64,000 nt of DNA from Leishmania martiniquensis. Its lineage: Eukaryota; Euglenozoa; Kinetoplastea; Trypanosomatida; Trypanosomatidae. The DNA lies in assembly GCF_017916325.1 (NCBI RefSeq), contig NC_090167.1, positions 943,501 to 1,007,500 of the forward strand, given 5' to 3'. The notes beneath the pieces were generated by a model. That model was not told the DNA's origin, did no database searches, and worked only from the letters and a program-made list of their open reading frames with translations. Each line of letters opens with the position of its first letter. Position 1 is the stretch's first letter. The position numbers and the translations under genes were made by a program. Shown here piece by piece: positions 38,447 through 49,074 of the stretch.

Positions 38447-41400
38447 CTACAAAGGGGCCGCGGGACTCGCAGCCACCGGGCACGTGAGAGAGATGCGGCG
38501 CGCGACGTCGCGAAGCATCTCAGCCACCGGCCGACGATAGCCAAGGAGAGTCACATTGCCGGGGTCCTCTACTTTGGCAACGGTGATCCAGAGAGGACCG
38601 CTGTTTGGAACGACGGCGAATGGTGCAGCAAGACTGCCACCCGACGCAGGCGCCGCGCTATCTTCGACGGCCGGCGAGCAGCTCGCACCGCTGATGCTGC
38701 TGCTGCCACTGCCGACGCCGGTGTTGCCGCTAGAGTTCATGACAGTTAGCACCCACTGCTGAATCGCATCCGCAGTCAAAGCCCCAGCAGAGGCGGCGTC
38801 AACAAGCGCCACGTCACGCTGTCCATCCTCGCCGCATCCGTCGGGAGCCTTTCCTGCTACCGCCTCGCGCATGAAGGGCTGCATCACTGGCGCCTCCGCC
38901 ATCCGCCACAGCAGCCCCACGGCATCGCCGCATCGACCCTTGCTGAGCTGTACCGCTTTCTTTGCTTCATCCAGCGCTCGGGCGTACTGTCCAGCGGCAA
39001 AGTACAGCTGCGCCACCGCACACAAGGCGAGCGGCTCGCGTGACTTCCACTGGCGCATCACCTGCGCGGCAGCCCTGCCACGGGACGCGGGCGGCTCCAG
39101 TGAAATAAAAAGTCCCAGCAACTCACCAAGGGCATCATCCTGTGCCATAGCAAAGGTCCCCTCGCGTGTCTTAGGAAGCCTCTGTAGCACCTCCTGCACC
39201 ATCTCTAGAGCCTGCCCCGGTGTGCCGTACTGAGCGTCCAGCATGACCTGTGCAACCCCGATGCGAGCGGCGGCTCTAGCTTGCCGCTCGAGCTCCTGGG
39301 CCGGCACGCCACGCGCCAAGACGTGCGATCGCGTGCGCTGAAGATCTGCAGCACATGCCGAGAGCGCATCGGTCAGCAACGCGCGCGCCACCGCTATGTT
39401 ACGCAACAGCTCTGCCTCCACGCGGGCTGCCACAAAGATCCACACCGCCGCCACAGTCCGGCAGTGATCAGGACTGAGAGCCTTCTTGCAGAGCATGCGA
39501 AGCTCACGAACGTCGCTCGCAAGAGACTCGTCTTGCCGCAGCAGGTCGACTGGAGACACCGCAGCTGAAGTTGGCGCTAGCACGTCCTGTCGCTTCTGAA
39601 TAGCGCGCCGCCTCTCATCGAGCCAGATGAGCCACAGCCGAGATGAGCGCGGGCATCGTCGCAGACCGTCCGCCACAAGCGCATCGATCGCCTGCCCTCG
39701 ACTACGGCGCAGCACGGCAAGCTTCACCCACACCACCTCTTCACGCTGCTGGTGCTGTGCAGTTGCGGCGGCGCCCTTCGCTGCATCGATGGCGCTCATC
39801 AAGCAGGCATCCGCCGCCATGGTGTCACCAACCGCGGCCAGCATTTTGGCACGTGCCACGTACAAGCGCAGGACCTCAGCGGCCTTCCTGATCGCGCTGG
39901 AGATGATCGTGCACAAAAGATCATCGATGAAAGAGAGGGCTGCCGCGAAGCAGCCACGGCGGTACAACGCGTCAGACACCGTCAGTGGCACCTCTACAAG
40001 GAGAAGCTCCAAGGCCTCATTGAGTCGAGAGTCGGGGCCCTCGCGGCCGATTACGTTATCACCGCGTGCGCAGGCCACGGGGGCAGCGATGTGTTTCGCA
40101 GCTCCTAGCAGAGAGGCCAGCACCACCAGCAAGGGGGGAGGAGGAGGCGGAAGCTCAGGCGCAGCGCCTGCCACGTTCGCATTCACAGGCCCGGGCGTCA
40201 TAGCGGTGGCCGCTGGCGCTACAGACGACTTTCCAAGCTCCTCTTCCTCCTCCCCCTCCTCCGCCGCCCTTCGCTTCACGGCGCAGGCACTGACAGCTAC
40301 TCCTGCGGCTGTGGGCTCACACGTGGTCGATGACAGTGAAGCGCCTTCTTCTCTTCCCGCTGCGTTATCGCTGTCGCAGCGTAACAGCACAGGCAAGTCG
40401 CTCTGCAAAACTGAGGCAGAGGCCGACAGTATAGCAGATGCGAACAGAGGTAGAATGTTACGGGGCGTAATGATAGCGGCAGATCTGGTGACCTCCGCGG
40501 TGGTGCTGCTGCCCACCCCCGCTAGCGCCTCCGTGGCTCTGTCGCTGCTGCCCATCGACTCAAGCTGCTGCTGATGCATTCGCAGCCACGAGTACCAGAG
40601 AGCGCACTGCACGCTGTGTTGTCCCGTTGCGCCAGCGGGGAGAAGCGCCACCACGTCCTCCAGCCACGTCACCGGGACGGCGTTCGCCGCGCCTTTCTTG
40701 TCGTTAGGATCCACGATGCAGAGAAACATGTGCGCGGCCGTGCACACATACACGCTTGGCGCTGCGGTCGCTACGCGAGGAGCCGCCGTCGCCGCTCCAT
40801 CTGCGCTCGATGCCTCGGCCTCATCGAAACTCTCAGCGCCTCCGTCATGCAGCAGCGAAAGCGCGAGTAAGAGCCAGGCGTGTCGAGACCCCGCCTCGCT
40901 CAGGTCAAGGTAGTTGTGCTGCGCGGTGCGGACCAGGGAGTGCACCCCTGCATCAGCCCTTTGTACGGCTTCGAACATCGCCACTGTAGTTGGCGTGCTT
41001 CCTGTATGGCGCTCCTCCGCTGCCAAAACATGAGGACCATCACTCCGCGAGGGCTGTAGCACGGCGCCCGTGGATCGAAATCGGCAGGCCCAGCAGTGCG
41101 CGAGCTCGTGCCACTCCACGTACTTGGCAGCTTCGATGATGAGCGCCAAGGAAGGAAAGCGCGCCGCTGCGGCTTGGAACATTTCCTTGCCTATCTGATA
41201 CGTCTCGAGCCGCGCCAGGCGCGCCCACAGCAGCGGCAGCGTCGGAGTATGCTGCAGCGCTCTCTGTAGCAGCACCCGCTGGTCGTGAGAGGAGGGCACG
41301 TAGTGGACGAGGCGCAGCCACAGGCGCTCGCTTGACGGACAGGCCAGCACCGCTCGCTGGAGACACTGAACTCGCTCAAGGGGCGGTACATAGCTGAGCA

Positions 41401-42274
41401 GCTGTATCCAGAGTTCCTCTTCCGTCGGACATGCTGAAGTGGCCTCCTCAAGCAGGCGCCGGCGTCCGGTGTCGTTGTCCTTTGCAAGGTAGCGCAGCCG
41501 CTCTTCCCAGATGCGCTTGCCCTTCTTTCCAGTTACCGCGCACCCATCGACGAGCGTCTGATAAGCGCGACGCGTCATTCCCATCTCACGGAAGGCGCGC
41601 GCATGGGTGATCCACGTTGTCTGCTCCTCGGTCGACCCCATCTCGAGCACGCTGTGCAGGCCTGCCTGTACAGCAGATACCTTACCCTTCAAGACGTCGT
41701 AGGCTGTGACCACACGCTCATCAGCGAAAGCGTGCTCCTCGGCAGCCTCGCCTTCCTCCGTCCGAGCACTGCGCACCACCAGCGGGGCCGGTGCCCCTGG
41801 GCCAGGTGCATGAGGTGACAAGTTCGGCACTATCAAGGGCCGGGGTGGCGCAGACCCTGAGCTGACGCTGTGCGAAGCTGCAGCGGTAATAGGTTTGGCC
41901 GCCGTGGGAGAGGGCGTGACCTCGAGCGTGGCAAGGTCCTCCAGCGAGAGCTTCACCGCCCTCGGAGAGTCGCTTCCAGCATGGATGCTCGAAACACCGC
42001 TGACGTGGCGCCCGCCAACCTGATTCGCCGCCCCCTTGGCGTCTTTACGCTTCGATGCCGGCGGGCGCTCCTCCAGCCGCTCCATTGCGGCGAAGAAATC
42101 ATTCTCGTCTCGGGTCATCTTCGCCCTCGTGTTGGCGTTGGTGGTGAGCTCGGCTGTTGTGACAAAGCCCTTTGCCCCGCGGCCAGCTCCGTATTGATAG
42201 CCCTTCGGCGGGTGCGGTGAATGCCAGTCCACGTTGGCGAGCAGCTGCTCGTATTTATCTCGCGTTTCTTCCAT
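38447..42274 (-). CDS. PRP6: PRP6-type pre-mRNA splicing factor (U5/tri-snRNP)
   Basis: 1275 residues from the ATG at 42274 (MEETRDKYEQLLANVDW). The N-terminus has the PRP1/PRP6 signature: PPKGYQYGAGRGAKGFVTTA (about 19-38), then DENDFFAAMERLEER. Half-a-TPR (HAT) repeats follow at about 205-420, for example CLQRAVLACPSSERLWLRLV and VLLQRALQHTPTLPLLWARL. A second helical-repeat block lies at about 770-1150. A Pro-rich insertion (PELPPPPPPLL, near 710) and Ser-rich stretches make it longer than the roughly 900-residue yeast and human proteins. PRP6 bridges U5 and U4/U6 snRNPs; in trypanosomatids it would serve trans-splicing of every mRNA. The start is firm: a run of CT repeats ending in CAG at 42315 leaves a 40-nt leader with no other ATG. 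The C-terminus (LTCPVAASPAAPL) is variable-looking. Confidence 0.88.
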   Translation of the reverse strand: MEETRDKYEQLLANVDWHSPHPPKGYQYGAGRGAKGFVTTAELTTNANTRAKMTRDENDFFAAMERLEERPPASKRKDAKGAANQVGGRHVSGVSSIHAGSDSPRAVKLSLEDLATLEVTPSPTAAKPITAAASHSVSSGSAPPRPLIVPNLSPHAPGPGAPAPLVVRSARTEEGEAAEEHAFADERVVTAYDVLKGKVSAVQAGLHSVLEMGSTEEQTTWITHARAFREMGMTRRAYQTLVDGCAVTGKKGKRIWEERLRYLAKDNDTGRRRLLEEATSACPTEEELWIQLLSYVPPLERVQCLQRAVLACPSSERLWLRLVHYVPSSHDQRVLLQRALQHTPTLPLLWARLARLETYQIGKEMFQAAAARFPSLALIIEAAKYVEWHELAHCWACRFRSTGAVLQPSRSDGPHVLAAEERHTGSTPTTVAMFEAVQRADAGVHSLVRTAQHNYLDLSEAGSRHAWLLLALSLLHDGGAESFDEAEASSADGAATAAPRVATAAPSVYVCTAAHMFLCIVDPNDKKGAANAVPVTWLEDVVALLPAGATGQHSVQCALWYSWLRMHQQQLESMGSSDRATEALAGVGSSTTAEVTRSAAIITPRNILPLFASAILSASASVLQSDLPVLLRCDSDNAAGREEGASLSSTTCEPTAAGVAVSACAVKRRAAEEGEEEEELGKSSVAPAATAMTPGPVNANVAGAAPELPPPPPPLLVVLASLLGAAKHIAAPVACARGDNVIGREGPDSRLNEALELLLVEVPLTVSDALYRRGCFAAALSFIDDLLCTIISSAIRKAAEVLRLYVARAKMLAAVGDTMAADACLMSAIDAAKGAAATAQHQQREEVVWVKLAVLRRSRGQAIDALVADGLRRCPRSSRLWLIWLDERRRAIQKRQDVLAPTSAAVSPVDLLRQDESLASDVRELRMLCKKALSPDHCRTVAAVWIFVAARVEAELLRNIAVARALLTDALSACAADLQRTRSHVLARGVPAQELERQARAAARIGVAQVMLDAQYGTPGQALEMVQEVLQRLPKTREGTFAMAQDDALGELLGLFISLEPPASRGRAAAQVMRQWKSREPLALCAVAQLYFAAGQYARALDEAKKAVQLSKGRCGDAVGLLWRMAEAPVMQPFMREAVAGKAPDGCGEDGQRDVALVDAASAGALTADAIQQWVLTVMNSSGNTGVGSGSSSISGASCSPAVEDSAAPASGGSLAAPFAVVPNSGPLWITVAKVEDPGNVTLLGYRRPVAEMLRDVARRISLTCPVAASPAAPL

Positions 42275-43574
42275 TATATTACAATGGCGAGCACACCAAG
42301 AACAGAGTTGGAAGCTGAGAGAGAGAGAGGGGGGAGGCTACAGAGAACCGAGAAGGGTATGTGGAACGCTGTAGCCTTCTGTGTAAGTAAGCGTGCTTGC
42401 GTGTGTGTGTGTGTGTAAGTCTGTTGCCCTTCACGTCCTTCAAGCACGTTCTCGTACGCCAACTGTCTGTTATGTAGGCGTCAAATCCACAAGGATGCGC
42501 GTCCGCCCTTTTCCATGTTCGACTAATTGATGTGTGCCTCGCTGCTTCGCGCGTGGAAGAGGGGGAGCGGGTCAGGGCACAGGGGAAAAAGTAAGCTCAG
42601 AACAGCATGAAGGAATGCAAGCGACGGAGGAGAAGAGGAGAGGAGGAGAGTGGCATACCAGCACCAGCAGCAGCAGAAGCAGCAACTGTGGAAAAGGAGG
42701 GACGGTGGTGGCGATGACGGTGCGCCATTGACCTCCGAAACACACATATATATATATATCCCGGTTGCAGGGAGAAAGGGCGGGATGGCGTGACGATCGA
42801 AATTCGTGGCGGAGGGCTCCTGGCAGGCACGCCTCGCAGCTTGACGCAGAGCCAAATACAATAAAAACGGAATCATGGCGGCAGTCACCGCGGGCGGCTC
42901 GGCACGCCTGAGCAAAGCAGTCGCACGGGCTCCATGTCGCCGGCAAACGCGAGGCTCGCTCGCTTTCTCTATCTCGTTCGTCGCCAGCATCCCCAGCAAA
43001 CACACCGAGTGCTTCGATCGCGGTAGATCCTCTGGGACTGCTCCACTTTCCACGGTACGCGTAGCGGATCCTGCGGGAATGCTCTTCTCCCGCTCGGACT
43101 CTTATGCAATCACCATGCGCGGAGCATTCTCGGCGGGGCACCGTTGCGTGTCTGCCCAGCCGCGAACTCCCAGTCTTTGCTCCATTGCCCTCTGCCTCTG
43201 CCAAGGGACGCTTTCCCCTTCGCCAGCCCTCGCGCCGTGCGAGGAGAAGAGGCCTTTTCACTCGCCCCATCCTTCTTCGAAACCGAGAATAAAAAAAAAA
43301 CGGAGCCAAAGAGAGGAGAGACGCACAAGCGGGAAGGCATCAGCCACCGAGGAGCGTAGGCGGCCTCTTGTGGGCTCGCCGCGCACACTGCGTAAGCCGC
43401 TGACAGCTATGTACCACGTAGCCGTCGCGCGCAGTGGCATCCAGCACGTACCCCAACAGCGTAGCAACGGCATCCCAAAGAAAGTAGCTGTCAAGATGCA
43501 TAGAGACAGCACCCTTTCGCCTCGCCGCCCTATTGAACACTGCACATACACACTGCGCGGCGCCTGCTTCTGCA
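42275..43574. other. Intergenic region with microsatellites
   Basis: Starts with the PRP6 splice acceptor (C/T tract 42317-42340). Contains a (GT)n run at 42401-42416 and a (TA)n run at about 42747-42760. A plus-strand ORF (42875-43708) has an ATG but UTR-like composition and overlaps the next real gene, so I reject it. Confidence 0.5.
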
Positions 43575-44063
43575 CTAACGCGGACGCACCTCCTCGAGGT
43601 AGTCGTCATCGTACATATCGCGGCGCTGCTCCAACGAGGCCCCCATCCGATCAAGACGCTCATCGAGCAACGACTGAAGTTGCATCCCCTGCCAGCCGGC
43701 GTAGATGATCATGACAGCATACATCCAGTAGAACCACCGAAAGTCAATCTTTTGCAGCGGACCTTTTGCCTGTGCGTACTTAATGAGGCTTTCCCGCAGC
43801 ACGTTTGTGTCCACCTCCTTGAAGTCCTCGGGGTTGATCTTGCCCTTGTTGATGCGCGATTGACGGATGTAGCGCCGCATGGCTCCGTAGTTGCTGTGCG
43901 AGTACATGAAGAAGCGTGGCAGATCAATTACCAGGTAGGCGGCGTCCCGAATCGCGCACTGCAGACTGTTCGCCGCAGGGTCCCAGTGCGCGAGCGTCCG
44001 GACATCGTGCTGTAGCGTGCGCGCCGCCGTACGCACGAACGAAGGAGGCGGTGCGCCGGCCAT
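43575..44063 (-). CDS. Conserved-looking small membrane protein, probably mitochondrial
   Basis: 162 residues from the ATG at 44063 (MAGAPPPSFVRTAARTL). The N-terminus is basic and free of acids for 19 residues, as in a mitochondrial presequence. The middle is a well-structured soluble part (IRDAAYLVIDLPRFFMYSHS, INPEDFKEVDTNVLRES). One transmembrane helix lies at about 109-127 (WFYWMYAVMIIYAGWQGM) and is followed by an acidic/basic amphipathic tail (DERLDRMGASLEQRRDMYDD). The size, single span and aromatic-rich helix fit accessory subunits of respiratory or ATP synthase complexes in trypanosomatids, but I cannot name one. The start is supported by a C/T tract and CAAAG ending at 44074, leaving a 10-nt leader. 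Confidence 0.75.
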   Translation of the reverse strand: MAGAPPPSFVRTAARTLQHDVRTLAHWDPAANSLQCAIRDAAYLVIDLPRFFMYSHSNYGAMRRYIRQSRINKGKINPEDFKEVDTNVLRESLIKYAQAKGPLQKIDFRWFYWMYAVMIIYAGWQGMQLQSLLDERLDRMGASLEQRRDMYDDDYLEEVRPR

Positions 44064-45264
44064 GTGTGCGCCGCTTTGCCGGTTTGGCGGAGGCGCGGCA
44101 GCGTATGCCAAAGGGATGAGGCAGGTGAGGCAGAGCGCGTAAGCGCGAGGTCTCGTTGAGCTCGCGCCTCACCTGCTTTTTCGCCTCACGAGCACCGGCC
44201 AAGTGGGCAGTAGCGATCGCCCAATTCTGGAGAAAAGATAAACCATGACGGAGGCGCAAGCGAGTCCAGGAGAGCGACGCATTAAGGTGTGTGTGTGTAA
44301 GTGTCGCACATGCAGAAGGGGATCCGGGGGAGATGAACGGAATGGAGAGCGCGGCAGCGGCAATCAGCGAGAAAGAGAGTGATGGCCTCTTCCGCACGGA
44401 GAGGTGTGGAAGTGGCCTCGAGCGAGGCAGCGAGCGAGCGCGGGAGGACTACGCAGAGGATCGGCACCAGTCAAAGGCTGCGTACGTCGGGTAAGGACAG
44501 CAAAAGGAGACATGCGCACACACAGAAGGAAAAAGGCTCACCCGTCGCAGCGATGGTGCAACGGATACAACAGCCTCGCAGTACAGCTTTTCTGTCCGCC
44601 ATCCACACACGCAAACATCTCCTCTCTCGCGTCCTCGCCGTCGCACGCAGCCACTGCACGCGCACACACACACATAGGCACCTACTAGGTGCTCTGGTGA
44701 TTTAGGTGGACTAAGGTGAGCGCGACGTGACCGTGAACCGAGGGCAAAAGAGAGGAGAGCTCACGAAAAAGCAAATTGCTTTGCCTCTCTGCACTCCGGC
44801 TCCGCTATATATATATATATATATATATATATTTCCTCCTCCCCCTACTGCTGCTGGCATGCTCTCACGGCGCCTTGCTTTCTTGCACCGGTTCATCACA
44901 TTGTAGCTTTGGTGTGGCTGGACTAGTCGAGCAGCAGCTCCCTTCACAGCTCTTGATGACGCTCAGAAGACTAAAAGCAAGGAGGCATGCGATGTGGCAG
45001 CGAGGCGTCCGTTACAGCAGGCCCCTGCGCGCCTGCCACCCCACCCCACCCACTCCGCCACTGACACTAGCTGCGGCGGCTGCCTGGGGCCATACAGGCA
45101 TGCGCAATCTCACACGCGCGCTCACGAGCAGATGTCTTGGCCACATCAACAGAGCGAATCAAATAAAAAAGTCCCTGGGGGGACACAAAGCAGCCCTCGA
45201 ACGAAAAAAAAGCAAACATGCATGCGGCGGTCCGAGGACAGCGACGAGAACAGGAGCCGAGCGC
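44064..45264. other. Intergenic region
   Basis: The splice acceptor for the small membrane protein lies at 44074-44130. Otherwise low-complexity sequence with a (TA)n microsatellite. No gene. Confidence 0.5.
44806..44833. repeat. (TA)n microsatellite
   Basis: About 13-14 uninterrupted TA units between two genes. Useful as a length-variable marker; no function implied. Confidence 0.95.
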
Positions 45265-46059
45265 TTACCCCACAGTGTCGACGAAGGCCTGAATTACATC
45301 GCCTCGGCAGCCAACGTCCCCCAAATAGGGCTGCAGCAAGCATGCAAAAAGGTGCGCGTCCGTCACGATCTCCCCAACGCGCAAACGTACAATATCACGC
45401 ATGCTCTCCACGTCTTCATAGGCGCTGCTGCCGCCACGTGAAGCAGCGCGACGCGAAGCGCGACGGACGGGTCCGGAATTATGGGCATCTCGAGGCATGG
45501 CGCATACCGTGACGGCGCCGTCAATCTGAATAACATACGGCGAAAGCGTCCAGACGGCTATTTGGATGTGCTGCCGTGACGGCACCAAGTCTAGCAGGCG
45601 ACCGAACACAGCATCGCGCACGATCACCTTAGACAGCTCTCGCTTATCCATCGTCGACAGCAACGGTACATCCGTGTTGGTAGCGGGAGAGGGCGACAGC
45701 GCGACAGAGGAGGGAGAGAGCCGAGCAAAGAGCTCCGTCGAGGTTGGCCGGCTGCTGCGATGCGGTGGTGTCGAGTAGTCCGAGCTAGCTGCCGCCGCTC
45801 TCTCCCTCTGAGAGGTGTCGTTCATGTGTGCGGTGCAGGAGTCGCATCGCTCTCCTGCCCGTGAAGGGGAGGGGCGCGACCCGGCACGCTGCGGTGAGGC
45901 CGAGTTGCGCGCCGTGACAGAGTGTGCGTGGTGTCTTAGCCGATAGAGGAGGCTGAAGCGGACGAGTGGAGAGCCTGCCGAGCCCGCAAGAGAAGACTGC
46001 GGCTGCTCTACAATGCCAATGTTCCCTGATTGCCCAGGGGAGTAAATCGTGGACGTCAT
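45265..46059 (-). CDS. Hypothetical protein, 264 residues
   Basis: Starts MTSTIYSPGQSGNIGIVEQP. The N-terminal 125 residues are Ser/Arg/Pro-rich and probably disordered. The C-terminal half looks folded: KRELSKVIVRDAVFGRLLDL, RQHIQIAVWTLSPYVIQIDG, and finally RLRVGEIVTDAHLFACLLQP. No family is recognised; the alternation suggests a small helical domain. The frame stays open well upstream without a better start. The ATG at 46059 is the first after a predicted acceptor at 46259, with no ATG in about 200 nt of leader. Confidence 0.65.
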   Translation of the reverse strand: MTSTIYSPGQSGNIGIVEQPQSSLAGSAGSPLVRFSLLYRLRHHAHSVTARNSASPQRAGSRPSPSRAGERCDSCTAHMNDTSQRERAAAASSDYSTPPHRSSRPTSTELFARLSPSSVALSPSPATNTDVPLLSTMDKRELSKVIVRDAVFGRLLDLVPSRQHIQIAVWTLSPYVIQIDGAVTVCAMPRDAHNSGPVRRASRRAASRGGSSAYEDVESMRDIVRLRVGEIVTDAHLFACLLQPYLGDVGCRGDVIQAFVDTVG

Positions 46060-46258
46060 CGGCCTTGTAGGAACGCAATCAGCCGCGACTCTCTGGAGGC
46101 AGATGTGAAAGGGGAGGTGCCCACACAGAAACTTCGTCAGCACTCGTGCCACGCGCAGTCGATGAGTGCGTGCGTGGGCGAGACGAAAACAGAGTAAAAC
46201 GATGCAATCCACAGAGACCCGTTGGGCTACGCTGGCGCACGCAGAGGTGAGGGGTCTG

Positions 46259-46310
46259 CTGATGCGTTCGCCATACGCACGAAGAGGGAGAGTGAATGAG
46301 AGGAGGGGTG
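46259..46310 (-). promoter_or_regulatory. Predicted spliced-leader acceptor of the 264-residue gene
   Basis: The minus strand has CTCATTCACTCTCCCTCTTC followed downstream by CATCAG ending at 46259. The first ATG after it is 46059. Confidence 0.5.
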
Positions 46311-47097
46311 AATGGTGCCCAGCCAGTCTCTCTCCCACTCTCTGGAGCACACACACACACATACAAAGAGAGACAGACAGACACACACCCTTGTCGGAAG
46401 CTCCGCTTTCCTCTAAGAGATATAAGACAAGAGATGAGGGGTGCCGTGAGGTGCGCCGCGGTTGTTTTCGATAAGAACTTAATGCGTCTCGGCCGTCGAA
46501 GAGAGAGAGAGCAGAGCAGAGCAGAGCCCCTGACGTACGCTGGCTTTGCGCTTCTGCTGAGCGATGGTGCTCGAAAGCGGAGACTCCGGGAGAAAGAGAG
46601 GAGGTCGCAGTGGGTGGGGGTAGGAGGAGGAAGGGAGGGAGGCAGCAAAGGGAAGGACAGTTGAGGAGAGGACTACGGCGTGCGTGCACCCTTGCATGTG
46701 TACGAAGAACAAGGCAGCGGAAAGTAGGCCCCTCCCCATACGTGCCTCCACGCACGTGGGGGGGAGGGTTGAGGCTCCCAGACCTCCGCTTCACCCAAAG
46801 GTGCCCGAATGGCGCAGTTGCGTACGCCGCTCATTCGCGGCAGAGAGCACCGGCCTGCGGTGATCCTCAAGGCGCCGAAAACGCATAAGTGAAAAGGCAG
46901 CGCCGCTGACACGTGTGCCTGGCAGAGCAATACGAAAGCGCAGCTGCGCTTCCCTTCATTTTTTTTTGCGCATGCGCGCGTGCTGCGTTATCCGAGCGGC
47001 GTCTCCTTCGACAGCCACCCTCCGTTCTCTCTCTCGGGGCGTGCCCCTCCCAATCCGACAGAAGGCAGGAATGCGCGGGAGCCGCTTAGGTGGGAGC
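46311..47097. other. Intergenic region
   Basis: Contains AC-rich (about 46349-46365) and AG-rich simple sequence. No gene on either strand. Confidence 0.5.
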
Positions 47098-49074
47098 CTA
47101 GGCCCTGGCGCACTGCCACAAGAGGGCCTCCATATCCACAACCACTACCGCCGACTTCCGTGCTGCGGCACTGGCGCTCGCCGCAGCTGAGGCGACCAGA
47201 GATGAAGTGCCGAGAGGCAGCGTCACCCGTCGCGTGGAAAGGTCAGTGCCACGCACACACTCTAGCATGACGGTACCGCCCACCACAGTGATCTTTCCGT
47301 GAACGACCGGCGCCGACGGCACGAAGAGTTGTGGCAGAGAAAGGTGAAAGCTGATCAGCGTGCCGGCACGTACTTCCACCTCGACGAGCCCACCGAGTCC
47401 GCTGCCAGTGAAGAAACATTTCTGGAGGGATTGAAGTTGAGTCGCTAAGGTGTCCATGACTACAGCGCAGACCAAGCGGTTCGCTGCATGCAGCCCACCA
47501 CTCAGTCCCTCCTGCGCAAAGGCCAGTTGCAGAAAGCTGTGCAGCGCCTCGCGATCATGCGGCAACACTCGCACGAGGGACGTCATGTCGAGCACATCAG
47601 ACGATGGTGAGGGAGAGTCGCTGGTGCCGTGAGCTGCCAAAGGAGGAAGAGCGGCGGTGGCAGTCGTGCCTGGTGGGACAGACGGGGTCTCCACATACGG
47701 AGCTGCCAATGCTGTCTGCGACGCTACGAGCGACGCACCGGCACTGGTGGTGAAAAGATTCCAGTGAAGCGCAATGAGAACCCAGTTTCGGCGCCGCACG
47801 TCATAAGTGAGGTCCACAAAGAGCGCGTGTTGCACACACACTCGCACGATTCCGCCCTCGGCGCAGAGAAAATCGGCGTAGAGGACATCGATGAGGAAGG
47901 CATCTTGCTGCGACTCGGTGAAGCCCTGCAGCTCTTCGCGCAGGGCAGCTCGGCGCGAGGCAACATCGCGGGCGACCCATGGCACCTCGCGCAACAAGTG
48001 AGCCTTGGTGTGCACACACCAAGCGCGCTGCAGCATGAGACGCTCGGCCTCGAGGTTGAGCTGCGCAAGTTCACGAACCGCAGGAGAGACGTACAGCGGC
48101 GCGCATACCGCGTTGACACGCGGCAGCAGCGCTGAACGGGTCGTGTACAAGGCGAAACGACGCCTGCGCTGCTGGGCGGCCAGCAGTTCCCAGTAATTCG
48201 ACAGATATGGCGCTACCGCTCTCGACGCTGAGGAGGATGCAGCGGAGTCGTCCGCCTCGCCACGTGGTCGCTTGCCAGTCGCTCGAGTACCGACGGCGGC
48301 GCGGCGACGACGGAATACGATATCCACATTACGGCTAAAGGCGCTCAGAACCCCTTCGGCGAGAGGGACAAGATTCAGAAGCGGCTGGATACCCATCGCG
48401 CGGTTTGTTTCCAATACGGAGGCAGTCGCGCCTGCACCTCGCACGCCGACCACCTGAGCCTGCCTCACTTCCGCCGCCGTCGCTGCTCCTTGGAAGCACT
48501 TGGCCATGCGATCGAAGCGGCGCAGGGCTAGCATGAGTACAGGATTCTGGCGCACCGCCTCGCAGCTCACGCAATAAGCGCTCTCCTCCTCGTTATTGCT
48601 CGCTGCTACGCTCCTTGGGACAAGAGAAGGCCTCCTCGCATCCTCCGCGTTCCCACGGCAACGCTGTGAGCGCCTCGCCAACTGAGTAAGGAGGCCCGTC
48701 ACACGCTGCAATCGTTGCAAGCGCTGACGGCACTCCGCCACATCAGCCTCTGTGAGCGGTGCCGCCTCGTCTACCGCGCCAACGGCACAGCGCAAGCCCG
48801 TCCCCTTCTGACATGTCGAGACGGCGTTATCCGTTGCCGAGTCGCTGCATTCATCCTCTATCTTGGCCAATCTACCGCCTTCGGCGCTCCAACAACCTTT
48901 GAAGGAGACGTCACCGGGTACCCCAGCGGACTGGAGGTCTTCGCGCAGCTGCACCGCGTAGTCGATCAGTAGGCGCCCCACCGCGGTCGTGATGGCACTT
49001 ACGCCAGCGCCGCCGACAGAGCCACGCCGCTGCGAGCCTGTCGCCCGCGCTATGGGCTCACCGGGAGAAGTCAT
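47098..49074 (-). CDS. Hypothetical protein with MED14-like features
   Basis: 658 residues from the ATG at 49074 (MTSPGEPIARATGSQRRG). The start is firm: a C/T/T-rich tract and CTTCAG ending at 49084 leave a 9-nt leader. Residues about 28-60 (AITTAVGRLLIDYAVQLRED) and 110-150 (ADVAECRQRLQRLQRVTGLL) are helical. Residues about 406-438 read GGIVRVCVQHALFVDLTYDV then WVLIALHWNLF. This resembles the MED14 knob motif, in which a beta strand pair (Val, Phe, Leu-Thr pattern) is followed by Trp-x-Leu-Leu. MED14 is the backbone of the Mediator complex, which in trypanosomes serves RNA polymerase II transcription of the spliced-leader genes. The assignment is by pattern only. A Cys pair (YCVSC, about 182-186) is present. 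The C-terminus is rich in short beta-like stretches. Confidence 0.5.
   Translation of the reverse strand: MTSPGEPIARATGSQRRGSVGGAGVSAITTAVGRLLIDYAVQLREDLQSAGVPGDVSFKGCWSAEGGRLAKIEDECSDSATDNAVSTCQKGTGLRCAVGAVDEAAPLTEADVAECRQRLQRLQRVTGLLTQLARRSQRCRGNAEDARRPSLVPRSVAASNNEEESAYCVSCEAVRQNPVLMLALRRFDRMAKCFQGAATAAEVRQAQVVGVRGAGATASVLETNRAMGIQPLLNLVPLAEGVLSAFSRNVDIVFRRRRAAVGTRATGKRPRGEADDSAASSSASRAVAPYLSNYWELLAAQQRRRRFALYTTRSALLPRVNAVCAPLYVSPAVRELAQLNLEAERLMLQRAWCVHTKAHLLREVPWVARDVASRRAALREELQGFTESQQDAFLIDVLYADFLCAEGGIVRVCVQHALFVDLTYDVRRRNWVLIALHWNLFTTSAGASLVASQTALAAPYVETPSVPPGTTATAALPPLAAHGTSDSPSPSSDVLDMTSLVRVLPHDREALHSFLQLAFAQEGLSGGLHAANRLVCAVVMDTLATQLQSLQKCFFTGSGLGGLVEVEVRAGTLISFHLSLPQLFVPSAPVVHGKITVVGGTVMLECVRGTDLSTRRVTLPLGTSSLVASAAASASAAARKSAVVVVDMEALLWQCARA

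Noticed and set aside
42875..43708. Plus-strand ORF of 277 codons with ATG
   Set aside because: Low-complexity composition, opposite to the unit, and it overlaps the 3' part of the well-supported small membrane protein gene.
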